The position numbers and the translations under genes are program-made. Below are positions 22,735 to 33,223 of a stretch of DNA of 64,000 bases, in pieces. Under the pieces are notes generated by a model. That model did not search any database, was not told the DNA's origin, and saw nothing but the letters and a program-made list of their open reading frames with translations. This DNA is from Achatina immaculata (Eukaryota > Mollusca > Gastropoda > Stylommatophora > Achatinidae), in NCBI GenBank assembly GCA_009760885.1, contig CM019718.1, forward strand, positions 27,525,633 to 27,589,632. Reading direction: 5' to 3'. Every line of letters begins with the position of its first letter. Within the stretch, counting starts at the first letter, position 1.

Positions 22735-22875
22735 TCCAGTGCTTGATTTAGACTTGGTGAGGCCCTACACTGCAGTCCTGGATTTAGACTTGGTGAGGCC
22801 CTACACTGCAGTCCTGGATTTAGACTTGGTGAGGCCCTTCCCTGCAGTGCTTGATTTAGACTCGGTGAGGCCCTA
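22735..22875. repeat. 36-bp minisatellite
   Basis: Four copies of a 36-bp unit (GATTTAGACTTGGTGAGGCC core). The period is a multiple of three, so a repeated peptide frame (LDLDLVRPYTAV) stays open. No start or splice context supports coding. Confidence 0.88.
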
Positions 22876-23743
22876 AGCTGTATGAAACCCTGTTAAAAAG
22901 TTACACCAAAAGGTGTGTGAGGCCCCAATCTGTAGCTTGTTTACTTTATACCAATACTTAGCACTGCTGGAGCCCTTTCTATTCATTCGCAATCAGTTAT
23001 CTGATCAGTAATTGAATTTTTATTTCTGTTCAGCTGAAGCCAAGTGGGAACTTGACATATTTTTAATATTTTATACTTTTTGAGAGGTTTCCAATATATA
23101 CTTTTAATCACACACATTAGTCTGATTTCATTTTGTATAGTAATTGATATGGGGTATGCCAGTGACTTGCTCATACGTAGAGCTTCTGAAACTGTTTCCA
23201 TTTACAGACTCTTGAAATATTACCAAATATGTTCCTGTGCTCCTTTTGGCAGGCTGTCAAAATCATCATCGTCATCAGTGACCCTATTAGGATCCAGTAT
23301 TACTTCAAAAGATGTGGATAGCTCACATACGGACAGCAACGAACAGAACAGATAAAAGAAAAATTCCGTGTAATAATACGTACCTTTTTCTGAGACAGAT
23401 TTGTTTGCAGACAAGGTCCCATAATCCTATGATTTGGCCCCCGCGCGGTTGAGAACCTTTGTATAAAAAGTCTTTCTGCGCTAGGATACCAAGAGAATGT
23501 AGTACAGATATTACAGATTTGAAATATATCAATTTTCTTGTGTTTTTTTTTCCAAGAGATTTGCACGTAACCATGTCAGGCTGAAATTTACAATAAACAT
23601 GAAAAGACAACTTGGTTATTTTTATTTTGTGGCGTTTTCATTTTTTTTTTATTTGTTGTGTCCCTTCTATGGCGAGGCCGCTGGTTGAACCGTGAAAACA
23701 ATGAAACAGGCGGTCTCTGAAACACCATTCCAGTTCAGTAGAC
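22876..23743. other. intergenic, no gene recognised
   Basis: No family was recognised. Overlapping minus-strand frames at 23220-23610 have no domain. Confidence 0.3.
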
Positions 23744-23799
23744 AGATGCTGCTTACATCTTACATCTTTCCCGAGCCGTTAAACGCCATAGATGCTGCT
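23744..23799 (-). mobile_element. 36-bp LINE-B micro-insertion with 10-bp target duplication
   Basis: AGATGCTGCT occurs at 23744-23753 and 23790-23799. The 36 bases between them (23754-23789), read on the minus strand, match the extreme 3' end of LINE-B (GTTTAACGGC, then GGAAAGATGTAAGATGTA; compare 29996-30020). Confidence 0.7.
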
Positions 23800-23879
23800 G
23801 GTGTTAACATACAGCGGGCCATGCTTTCCTTCCATGCGTAGTCGCAGAAAGGAAAAAAAGCATTTTTATAGCGTGAGTG

Positions 23880-24215
23880 AAGACCTCTGTTTTGGCAATC
23901 AGCGACCCATAGATAACATCCTAGCGTCTTGGTTGGCGAACCATAACTGACCAAGACCCTGTCCCACATCTCCGTTGGTACTCCTAGTAACAGGCCAAAC
24001 GTGGCTAACGGGGCAGGGATCGCCATAGTCCCCATGGTAGTGGAGTCTCCAAAGAAGTATTGCACACCCCCTGATGTTTAGCTGCATTCAGGAACCGAAA
24101 AATAACAGCCGCCATAACCCGCTACCAAGAGCGATGCTGTGCCTCAACGCCTCCACAGCATCGGCTGCAAAGAACACCAGCTTGTGGTTCTAGGGAGATT
24201 GATGAAGAAGAAGAA
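23880..24215 (+). mobile_element. REP retroposon copy 3
   Basis: The clearest REP copy. It starts near GGCAATCAGCGACCCATAG, contains GACCAAGACCCTGTCCCACA, CATAACCCGCTACCA and GCATCGGCTGCAAAGAACAC, and ends in a pure GAAGAAGAAGAA tail at 24205-24217. The tail suggests retroposition by a LINE with a GAA-type 3' end. No Pol III boxes were seen. Confidence 0.7.
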
Positions 24216-24339
24216 GAAAGTAGGAGGACAATATAGTAGAGAAAAACCTCACAGTGTGAGGGAAAGATTATTGTCCGTATTGATCATCCTTAAAATTAAA
24301 AAGAAAGGTGCCACCTAGGGGTTAGGATCTTTGGGGGGG

Positions 24340-24720
24340 GGGGGGGGGTCCATCACCATCATCATCGCCTTTCACTCCCTTGAGAGCACAGGCCACGGAT
24401 AAAGGCTCTCCTGTCATCCCTGTTCTAGGAATTATTCTCTGCTTCCTTCTATGTGTATCCCTTGTCTCAGAGCACTGTCATAATTTCTCTTCTCCAAAGT
24501 AAGTCTACGTCTTCCTCGTTTTCTAGTTCCTTGAGGAACTCCATGTCAGTGCACGTGTTATCAGAGCCCCTTCCTTTTCCAAGAAAAAGTTTCCTGGTTT
24601 TACTCTCCGTGTTGTTGGCCTATCCCCCAACCTCCTTAGTCGCCTCTTACGACCTACGTGGAAAGTGGCAGTGGTCCTATTCTTTTCTCCCCAGATCTGG
24701 GCCCCAGTAAGCACACGAGG
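24340..24720 (-). repeat. possible SINE-core-like dispersed repeat
   Basis: The minus strand holds GTCGTAAGAGGCGACTAAGG (RC of about 24637-24656), which resembles a conserved core I recall from metazoan SINE superfamilies, and the plus strand starts with an ATC/ACC microsatellite (24351-24366). Low-confidence recognition from memory. Confidence 0.35.
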
Positions 24721-25062
24721 AAGGGGGGTTCCAACTGGTGCATTATTCCAGGTCTTCCGTTTCAAGGGCGGACCCTAGTGGATACAGACTGGTTAATGAG
24801 GTCAGCGAAAATGTGTGTGTGTGTGTGTGTATTGGCGGGGGACGGAGAGAGAGAAAGAATTTGTACCACTTAACAAAGTCCTCTCGGAGGCCCTGGATAG
24901 AGTGATAGGCTCCCCCCCCCCCCTTTTTTTTTTTGACCAGTCTAAACACTAAAGCACCTGGTTCTTAACATGAGGTCCATGGAAGGATTTTTGGGGTGCC
25001 CACACATCAGAAAACGGATCGGCTCAATTCTGTTTATTGCTTTAATGTTGATGAGGGATCCA
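24721..25062. other. intergenic, GT microsatellite and C/T runs
   Basis: A GT tract lies at 24812-24830, and adjacent poly-C and poly-T runs at 24912-24934. No gene was recognised. Confidence 0.4.
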
Positions 25063-25064
25063 AA

Positions 25065-25394
25065 TCTGTTCTCAGGCGGGAAAGGGGATCCACATCTGTT
25101 CTCAGGTGGGAAAGGGGATCCACATCTGTTCTCATGTGGGAAAGGGGATCCACATCTATTCTCAGGTGGGAAAGGGGATCCACATCTGTTCTCAGGTGGG
25201 AAAGGGGATCCACATCTGTTCTCAGGTGGGAAAGGGGATCCACATCTGTTCTCAGGTAGGAAAGGGGATCCACATCTGTTCTCAGGTGGGAAAGGGGATC
25301 CACATCTGTTCTCAGGTGGGAAAGGGGATCCATATCTGTTCTCAGGTGGGAAAGGGGATCCGCATCTGTTCTCAGGTGGGAAAGGGGATCCACA
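25065..25394. repeat. 30-bp minisatellite
   Basis: Eleven copies of a 30-bp unit (GGGAAAGGGGATCCACATCT core), each with a GGATCC site. Very homogeneous. Frames stay open because 30 is divisible by three. Confidence 0.92.
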
Positions 25395-25629
25395 GTGGCG
25401 GATTAACCACTGCCCAGACTTCTAAACTAAATTTAATAAGGGGTCCCGCCCCCCCCCCCACCGACAGTTTTCATCTCTTGATACAAGACAATAACTGTAT
25501 CTGGAGAGTTTTTTTTCCCTTGAAGTCGGGCCCCCTGCCTTTCTGGGCCCCTATGCTTAATCCTGTTTAGTCTAATGGATAATACGCCACTAGGAACCAG
25601 AGAACTGAGAGTGATGTGCTCCCACGCTT
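25395..25629. other. spacer between arrays
   Basis: C-run at 25449-25459 and T-run at 25509. Nothing else was recognised. Confidence 0.3.
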
Positions 25630-27302
25630 TGTAAGGAAGAGAGTGAGGAGTGAGGGCAGTAAGGAGAGTGAGGGGAGTAAGGAGAGTGAAGGCAATAAGG
25701 AGAGTGAGGGGAGTAAGGAGAGTGAGGGCAGTAAGGAGAGTGAGGGGAGTAAGGAGAGTGAGGGGAGTAAGGAGAGTGAGGGCAGTAAGGAGAGTGAGGG
25801 CAGTAAGGAGAGTAAGGGGTATGAGGAGTGAGGGCAGTAAGGAGAGTAAAGGGAGTGAGGAGTGAGGGCAGTAAGGAGAGTGAGGGCAATAAGGAGAGTG
25901 AGGGGAGTAAGGAGAGTGAGGGAAGTAAGGAGAGTGAGGGCAGTAAGGAGAGTGAGAGTAGTAAGGAGAGTGAGGGGAGTAAGGAGAGTGAGGGGAGTAA
26001 GAGAGTGAGGGCAGTAAGGAGAGTGAGGGCAGTAAGGAGAGTGAGGGGAGTAAGGAGAGTGAGGGCAGTAAGGAGAGTGATGGGAGTAAGGAGAGTAAGG
26101 GGTGTGAGGAGTGAGGGCAGTAAGGAGAGTAAGGGGAGTGAGGAGTGAGGGCAGTATGGAGAGTGAGGGCAGTAAGGAGAGTGAGGGGAGTAAGGAGAGT
26201 GAGGGCAGTAAGGAGAGTGAGGGGAGTAAGGAGAATGAGGGCAGTAAGGAGAGTAAGGGGTGTGAGGAGTGAGGGCAGTAAGGAGAGTAAAGGGAGTGAG
26301 GAGTGAGGGCAGTAAGGAGAGTGAGAGGAGTAAGGAGAATGAGGGCAGTAAGGAGAGTAAGGGGTGTGAGGAGTGAGGGCAGTAAGGAGAGTAAGGAGTG
26401 AGGGCAGTAAGGAGAGTGAGGGCAGTAAGGAGAGTGAGGGCAGTAAGGAGAGTAAGGGGAATGAGGAGTAAGGGGAATGAGGGGAGTGAGGGCAGTAAGG
26501 AGAGTGAGGGCAGTAAGGAGAGTGAGGGGAGTAAGGAGAGTGAGGGGAGTAAGGAGAGTGAGGGCAGTAAGGAGAGTAAGGGGTGTGAGGAGTGAGGGCA
26601 GTAAGGAGAGTAAAGGGAGTGAGGAGTGAGGGCAGTAAGGAGAGTGAGGGCAGTAAGGAGAGTGAGGGCAGTAAGGAGAGTGAGGGCAGTAAGGAGAGTG
26701 AGGGCAGTAAGGAGAGTAAGGGGAATGAGGAGTAAGGGGAATGAGGAGAGTGAGGGCAGTAAGGAGAGTGAGGGCAGTAAGGAGAGTGAGGGCAGTAAGG
26801 AGAGTAAGGGGAATGAGGAGTAAGGGGAATGAGGGGAGTGAGGGCAGTAAGGAGAGTGAGGGCAGTAAGGAGAGTAAGGGGAGTAAGGAGAGTGAGGGGA
26901 GTAAGGAGAGTGAGGGCAGTAAGGAGAGTAAGGGGTGTGAGGAGTGAGGGCAGTAAGGAGAGTAAAGGGAGTGAGGAGTGAGGGCAGTAAGGAGAGTGAG
27001 GGCAGTAAGGAGAGTGAGGGCAGTAAGGAGAGTGAGGGCAGTAAGGAGAGTGAGGGCAGTAAGGAGAGTAAGGGGAATGAGGAGTAAGGGGAATGAGGAG
27101 AGTGAGGGCAGTAAGGAGAGTGAGGGCAGTAAGGAGAGTGAGGGCAGTAAGGAGAGTAAGGGGAATGAGGAGTAAGGGGAATGAGGGGAGTGAGGGCAGT
27201 AAGGAGAGTGAGGGCAGTAAGGAGAGTAAGGGGAATGAGGAGTGAGGGCAGTAAGGGGAATGAGGGCAGTAAGGAGAGTGAGGGCAGTAAGGAGAGTGAG
27301 GG
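25630..27302. repeat. 18-bp minisatellite, 1.7 kb
   Basis: About 90 copies of an 18-bp unit (AGTAAGGAGAGTGAGGGC and the GGGG variant), nearly free of pyrimidines other than T on the plus strand. Larger blocks recur at a period of about 352 bp (compare 26605-26955 with 26957-27300). A 616-codon minus-strand frame of Ser/Leu/Pro repeats spans it. This is a by-product of the 3n unit length, not a gene. Confidence 0.92.
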
Positions 27303-28521
27303 TCTTGTGAAAGTGGTAATTAAGTAATTAAAATTCGTCCAATGCTCTCTTAAAGCAGAATCCTCGGCGATTCTATCTTCTCCTCTTCTATGTGTAGAAT
27401 GTAAACTGTAGATGTAAGCGTGTTGATTGTTGTTATTCATCTCTCTGTCACTGTACTAATGCTCTTTCTTACATTACTTTTATCTCATTTTAATCCACGA
27501 CTGTTCTATGTTGTTATGCGTCTGTTTTGTTATTCACTTTGCAGACTTACTTGCTCCCGGGTACGTTCATCCTCTCTCAGTGGCAATAGTAATACAGAAA
27601 CAGCAACTTTATAATTTGAAGTGACTTTAATGATGCAAGGAGTGACGATGAGTCGATGAGCGATATGACGAGGACGACAAGCCATCAACAAACTCCGTGA
27701 CACACAAGACTAGACGTAATTTACAATTCCACAACATAACATATGTTTCCAGCAGACGTTTGTCGCCATCAGAACATCCTACTACACACTATTCCACAAC
27801 TCTTTCCTTAACGACTACATTTCTAACAACCTAAGTCTACGTCTTGTCCAGACGATACACAGAACACAACTCTCCCTTAGTCATATCATTTCTCTCTCAC
27901 CTGACCTTTATTTGTCATACCTTATCCGTGACCCATGAATCGCAAGTGAAAACTGAGACAACGCGAGTTGACTCTACTCACAAACAGCTGACTGCTTTAG
28001 AAGATAACTCTTTTTATATTAATTTTTCCAATTCTCAGAGGAGTTATCTATCTTACATTCTGACATTCTATATACGGATCCATATTAGCCAACAGTTCAA
28101 CCTATAGATATTATGTCTACCCTGCTTTCTCCTCATCTCCTCATCAGCATATTTGTAGAATGTCTGGAATAGAGTGAAAGATGTATGATAAAGGGCAGAA
28201 TGTCAGACGGGCCTGCGTGCCCAATTCTTAACCCTTTTGAAATAAAGATCAATCAATCAATCAATCAATCAATCTCTCATAGCAAATACAAAACAAATAT
28301 CTCATTGTATAAGACAACTAACAAAATACGTTTATTACGGCATCAAGACACTTGTCATGAACACACACAATACCAGTAACAGTTCAACCACATTACACAC
28401 ATAAGGATCACAGTACATATTTATAAGCAATGGCATAGCAATTCATCACTGAACCAAAATAAGCAAGTCAATAATCCTTACTCATATCAACTTTAGTTGT
28501 CGAACTTGCATTAGCAATCAG
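27303..28521. other. intergenic with an ATCA microsatellite
   Basis: CAATCAATCAATCAAT at 28251-28274 follows TTTTGAAATAAAGAT, which looks like the 3' end and tail of an unidentified retroelement (roughly 28110-28275). No protein domain was seen in the flanks. Confidence 0.4.
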
Positions 28522-29027
28522 TATACGAGTATATCTTATCTTATGTCCTTCCCGTGCCGTTAAACGTCACATAGGCCTTGCAAGGTAGTTCGCCAATTTT
28601 TCCTGTCTTCGGTGAGTCTTTCAACCTCATCAAGGGATTTTATGCTTGTTAATTTGGCTTCTGTTAACAATGTCCTCTTCAGAGTTTCACGTGGTCTGCC
28701 TCTTTTTCTTTGGCCTATTGTGTTCCACTTGATAGCTTGTTTTGGGATTCTCTGATCGTTTCTTCTCATCAAGTGACCAACGTATGTCCATCTCCTTTTC
28801 CTGATCACCCACGAGACTGGTTGTTGTTCAGTTATCTGTCTTATCTCTGCATTGTTCTTGAATTCGTTTCAATTGACGCCGAGTATTTCCTTAGGCATTT
28901 GTTGTTTTTTTTAAAGTCTAATTTCTTGTCCATTTCTTTAGTTGTTTTCCAGCTTTCGCATGCATAAATGAGGCTGGATATTACATTTGAATTGAATAGT
29001 CTTAACTTGGTTTTTATACGAGTATAT
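28522..29027 (-). mobile_element. LINE-B insertion with 13-bp target duplication
   Basis: TATACGAGTATAT is at 28522-28534 and 29015-29027. The 480 bp between encode on the minus strand LIYACESWKTTKE, RRWTYVGHLMRRNDQRIPKQ and RKRGRPRETLKRTLL, a 5'-truncated non-LTR reverse-transcriptase C-terminus. One frameshift lies near 28910. The 3' end is the LINE-B terminus GGAAGGACATAAGATAAGA. Confidence 0.88.
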
Positions 29028-29381
29028 ACATACATATATTCAGCAACGCATTGAATATTAACATCACACACAGGTAAAGCATTGTCAAAAGAGTGAGGGC
29101 CCTCATAACAACATTTATCACGAACACTAGAACATATAAACCTGTCCCTCTGAACGGCTGAAATAAACATCATATAAAAATTCAACATGACATATATACT
29201 ATATGTGCATGACCAGGACATCAAAACCCATGGCAAGAAATATGCATAACTGAACGTTCAAGGTCTCTTGCATAAGCAAATCATACCATGTTGTCAGCAT
29301 AGACTAAAAGCATTATTGTGTGACGGCCCATATCAGCTGCATATAATATACGTATATTAACACCATCCCTACTCTTACTTT
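29028..29381. other. intergenic, no gene recognised
   Basis: Nothing was supported here beyond short AT-rich motifs. Confidence 0.3.
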
Positions 29382-30023
29382 GTAGCTGCCAAGGTATGCA
29401 AATTGATGAAGCAAACCAATTTGCATACCTTGGCAGCTACATAGAACAGGATGGTGACACCAGGAAGGAAGTTAGATTTAGAATTACAAAAGCAGCATTG
29501 TCCTTCAAAATCTCGAGAACATATGGATTTCAAAAGTTATAAGCACCAACAAAAAAAAGTTAAGATTATTCAATTCAAATGTGATATCCACCTTCATTTA
29601 TGCATGCGAAAGCTGGAAATCAACTAAAGAAATAGACAAGAAATTAGACTCTTTTGAAAACAAATGCCTAAGGAAAATACTTGGTATAAAGTGGAACGAA
29701 TTTAAGAACAACGCAGAGATACGACAGATGAGCAAACAACAACTTGTCTCATGAGTGATCAGAAAAAGAAGATGACATGTGTAGGCCATGTGATGAGAAG
29801 AAACAATCAGCGAATACCAAAACAAGCTATCAAGTGGAGCACAACAGGCCGAAGAAAAAGAGGTCGACCACATGAAATTCTAAAGAGGACGTTGTTAAGA
29901 GAAGCCAGTTTAGTGGGCATAACATCCCGTTATGAAGTTGAAAAACTCGCCGAAAACAGGAAAATTTGGCAACAACTATGCGAACCCTATGTGACGTTTA
30001 ACGGCACAGGAAGGATGTAAGAT
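29382..30023 (+). mobile_element. LINE-B copy with 5' fold-back hairpin
   Basis: Encodes NQFAYLGSYIEQD-like, YACESWKSTKEIDKKLDSF and GRRKRGRPHEILKRTLL, ending GACGTTTAACGGCACAGGAA then GATGTAAGATGTAAG. At its 5' end, 29382-29405 is an exact inverted copy of 29417-29440 (arms of 24 nt, loop of 11 nt). The frame is broken near 29545 and 29752. Confidence 0.8.
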
Positions 30024-30349
30024 GTAAGCTGTAAGAACTCATACTACAACCTTACCATACATACCTATGGGTGCATCCAGCACATACACTATCATCCTTG
30101 CGAAATCATCTTTACTTACCCAACTCATATTCAACCAACCTAATTGAGTCCGGGGTGCTCGATGAGGTCATAGCCAACAACCACATATCACATATACTTA
30201 CAACATAATCAATACAAGGCATAATAACACTGTATATACTTCAATATCAAGAATAACCACATCCACAAAATCACACGATGGCTCGCCCACCGAGACATAT
30301 CCCGAACTAACCGGAAAATATCTTTGCAACAACTTGTATACTAAATAGT
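30024..30349. other. intergenic, no gene recognised
   Basis: No coding or repeat signal was identified. Confidence 0.3.
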
Positions 30350-31730
30350 GTTCAGGGCCTAATGTCCGGGCCGCTGACAACAGCCTGTTTACACAAAGAC
30401 TCATACTGCTCAAAGAAACAGGTCCAGTTCCCCTGGCTGGATTTGCTATTCCAACTGATTTTCTCATTTGTGAGTGCTGCTTCACTACAGTGTTTCGGAT
30501 ATGTGAATTGATCAAACAATAGTAAATCGTCAGTTGACTGCCCCTTGTCTCGCAGAAACTTTACAGTCTTTTCCACTTCAACCCATGCTGTTACGGAGTC
30601 AAGAGCATCCACTTACAGATAGAAAACTCATTTGATCGTGTCATCCGCTTCTGTGCATAAGCATGACATGTTTCATAAAACTCTTCCACCTCAATATAAA
30701 ATGTATTTGATGCTTATATGCATACTTTATCTTCTGTTTGTGTATAATATATTTCACTTTTAGGGGAAGAAATCTTTCTTCTTTCCCCTGATTTATCATT
30801 GTAAAGGTTTCCTCTAAAATGACACCTGCTTCTAAGACGTTACTACAAGCTTGTATTTGCGTTCTCCAGCGTAAGTGCGTATCTAATACACTCATCTGGC
30901 TTTGGACAAAACAAGAATGGGATTCGCTTAGCAGATTTTCAAACTAATGAAGACTTTTTGTATTTCTTCTTCCGAGAGGAAAAACAATGTCAGTGCTTCA
31001 TAAAGTTGTAGTAATCTTTCCTGTCATTGCTTCATAAAGTTGTAGTACTCTTTCCTGTCATTGCTTCATAAAGTTGTAATACTCTTTCCTGTCATTGCTT
31101 CATAAAGTTGTAGTACTCTTTCCTGTCATTGCTTCATAAAGTTGTAGTACTCTTTCCTGTCATTGCTTCATAAAGTTGTAGTACTCTTTCCTGTCATTGC
31201 TTCATAAAATTGTAGTACTCTTTCCTGTCATTGCTTCATAAAATTGTAGTACTCTTTCCTGTCATTGCTTCATAAAGCTGTAGTACTCTTTCCTGTGCAG
31301 GAAGCAAATATAACCGCCTTGCTTTTGTATGCGACAACAGTTTGCGATATTCTACATCCACAAAATTCAGGCGATCTGTGCATACGGCATATATTAAGAA
31401 ATAAGTGAACAGATTAATTATTATAGTTTCTACATCTACAATTAGACCATCTGCTGCTGCTTTTACCACATCATGAAGTATGTGCGCAGTGCATCCAACA
31501 ACGTGGTTTTCATTTAGTTCGCTCGTCAGTTTTGTGAACACATTGTTGATACCAGTTCATCGTACTCCACCAAAATTCGTATTTGTTTTGTCGCCACAGA
31601 AGATAGTGCATTTACCTTATCAATCTTGTTTTCTTCAAATGCATTAACACGGTAATTGCTTATCTCAGAGACATTTTCACTTTTTAAGGAACCCCGTTTA
31701 AGCACTTTTAAAGTCATTCCATTTTGAGAA
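30350..31730 (-). pseudogene. decayed hAT transposase
   Basis: Minus-strand segments in order resemble a hAT-family (RNase-H-fold, DDE) transposase. First comes VVGCTAHILHDVVKAAADGL with downstream FVDVEYRKLLSHTKARRLYL (31236-31541), matching the family pattern GC-x-AH-x-LHN and EYKKLLSH-x-TRWLSL. Then FTMINQGKEERFLPLKVK (30641-30895), and finally SVTAWVEVEKTVKFLRDKGQ (30352-30612), like the C-terminal dimerisation side. The conserved TRW is ARR here. Frameshifts separate the blocks and a 34-bp minisatellite made of the transposase's own sequence sits inside (30985-31297). Terminal inverted repeats were not found. Family assignment is from pattern memory. Confidence 0.65.
30985..31297. repeat. 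34-bp minisatellite made of hAT coding sequence
   Basis: About nine copies of a 34-bp unit (GTCATTGCTTCATAAAGTTG core). On the minus strand it reads LYEAMTGKSTT, which is the end of the hAT block at 31236. The array therefore arose by amplifying transposase coding DNA. The unit is not a multiple of three, so the frame is destroyed. Confidence 0.88.
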
Positions 31731-31731
31731 C

Positions 31732-31931
31732 TAAAGTCATGTATAAGTAAAGTAAGTAAAGTAAAGGTAACCCTGTCATGCCTTAGAGGCACATAGGGAT
31801 ATGGTGTTAGTGCCCATATTTTCCTTGACCTGTCAGCACACTAGAGGGTGATATGGTCAGTATCACGCCTGGCTGCCTTTTCCTTCCCCAACTCCAGAAG
31901 AAGTCGGGTACCCATATAAAGTCATGTATAA
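31732..31931 (-). mobile_element. 5'-truncated tRNA-SINE with 15-bp target duplication
   Basis: TAAAGTCATGTATAA flanks the copy at 31732-31746 and 31917-31931. The insert (31747-31916) is the SINE body in minus orientation with its AAGT/CTTTAC-type tail at the left. It lacks the tRNA head. Confidence 0.88.
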
Positions 31932-32022
31932 TCAACGGAGGGCAAGAGCAGAAAAAAAAGGGGAAGGACAGGCATTTGCGGAAAACCCTTGCGGAAGCCC
32001 CATGTGCCCTGGGCACTTAAGG

Positions 32023-32057
<35 letters not shown>

Positions 32058-32065
32058 TCAACGGA
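31928..32065 (+). mobile_element. 114-bp GA-tailed short element with 12-bp target duplication
   Basis: ATAATCAACGGA is at 31928-31939 and 32054-32065. The insert contains GGACAGGCATTTGCGGAAAA and ends in a GA microsatellite (32028-32053). A second copy in minus orientation is at about 38046-38150. Its first target duplication overlaps the SINE's second one. Confidence 0.78.
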
Positions 32066-32407
32066 AATTTTTCTCGGCATCATGGTTACTAGCGTCTGTC
32101 GCTACCAGAACAGTGGGCATTTGCTAAATCATCACATACTTGTTTAGTAGAGTCACAGGCTAGAATTTATATATATATATAAAGAATATGGGTTTCTTTT
32201 AACACCGATAGTGAAAAAGCACTTATTTTTCTTTCCTAACTAGTCATAAATCTCAAAGATACGACGACACATTATCGCATATTATCGATTTTCAGGGCTA
32301 TGACGCAAATAACGGTAAAACAAATGTTTTTCTCACCAAAGCGCAACTTGCAACCACTGTAGTCCTCCAAAACAAGTAAAGATGGTGGACATGAAGATGT
32401 CGCAACC
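32066..32407. other. intergenic, AT microsatellite
   Basis: A TATATA tract lies at 32168-32181. No gene was recognised. Confidence 0.3.
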
Positions 32408-33127
32408 TGTTTTGTCATCATCATCATCAGGTGCCGTGCCGACTGGCGTTGGCTATTATGCTTCTCCAGAGTACCCGATCCTTCATGCAGGCCATCAGTT
32501 CAGTTGATGATCTCCTCTCACACCATCCCGTCAGACTGTCCAGTATCATTTCTCTTGGTCTTCCTCTTGATCTTCTTCCTTCTATTTTTCCTGTTGTTAT
32601 AATATTTTCAATGCCCCCTCTTCTCATTGCATGTCCTATGAAAGTACATTGTCTCTCTCTTATCTTTCTGACAAGGTTTTTTGTCTCTCCAGCTCTTCTC
32701 ATACATTCTTCATTAGTTATTTTTGCTGTCCAGGGGATTCGCAACATTCTTCTAATAAACCACATTTCTGCTGCTTCCAATGATTTTTGTGCAGACTTGC
32801 CTATTGTCCATGATTCACTTCCATATAACAAGATAGGTTCAATATAGCATTTTAGGACTCGTTTTCTAACATTCATTGATAAAGATGTGTTAGCTAATAT
32901 GTTTCTCATTCTCTGAAATGCAGTCTTTGCTTGGCCTATTCTGTTCCTAATTTCTGTTCTGCATTTCCCATCTGAAGTTATTACTGCTCCAAGGTATTTG
33001 AATTTCTGCACCTGCTTTAGAACAGTTCCGTTTAATTTAATACTGCATGCTGGTGGATTCTGTTTCTTAGATATAACCATATTCTCTGTCTTTTTGATGT
33101 TCAAAGTAAGGCCTTATGTTTTGTCAT
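32408..33127 (-). mobile_element. LINE-A insertion with 11-bp target duplication
   Basis: TGTTTTGTCAT is at 32408-32418 and 33117-33127. The 698-bp insert carries a single uninterrupted minus-strand frame of about 225 codons (33104-32427): KFKYLGAVITSDGKCRTEIR, LYGSESWTIGKSAQKSLEAA, MRRAGETKNLVRKIRERQCT, GRPREMILDSLTGWCERRSS. This is the thumb and C-terminal region of an RTE-like endonuclease/reverse transcriptase. The intact frame marks it as the youngest LINE-A copy in the window. The catalytic and endonuclease domains are absent, so it is 5'-truncated and inactive. Confidence 0.9.
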
Positions 33128-33190
33128 ACAGATTCTCATTTTCTTTTGGCACGGACCCATGGAGACGACATGACGTCGCCAATAGAAAAC

Positions 33191-33223
<33 letters not shown>

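Noticed and set aside
24970..25425. 151-codon repeat protein with a KGDPHLFSGG decapeptide
   Set aside because: It is an artefact of the 30-bp minisatellite; the complementary strand gives an equally long repeat peptide.
25590..27440. 616-codon minus-strand open frame of Ser/Leu/Pro repeats
   Set aside because: It is the translation of an 18-bp tandem array. Frames on the other strand are also long, and there is no start, splice or family support.
30350..31730. A domesticated hAT-derived host gene
   Set aside because: Frameshifts, a non-triplet minisatellite and loss of the conserved TRW motif indicate decay rather than selection.
32427..33104. A 225-codon uninterrupted frame as a host gene
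   Set aside because: It is the C-terminus of a LINE-A reverse transcriptase inside an element bounded by an 11-bp target duplication.
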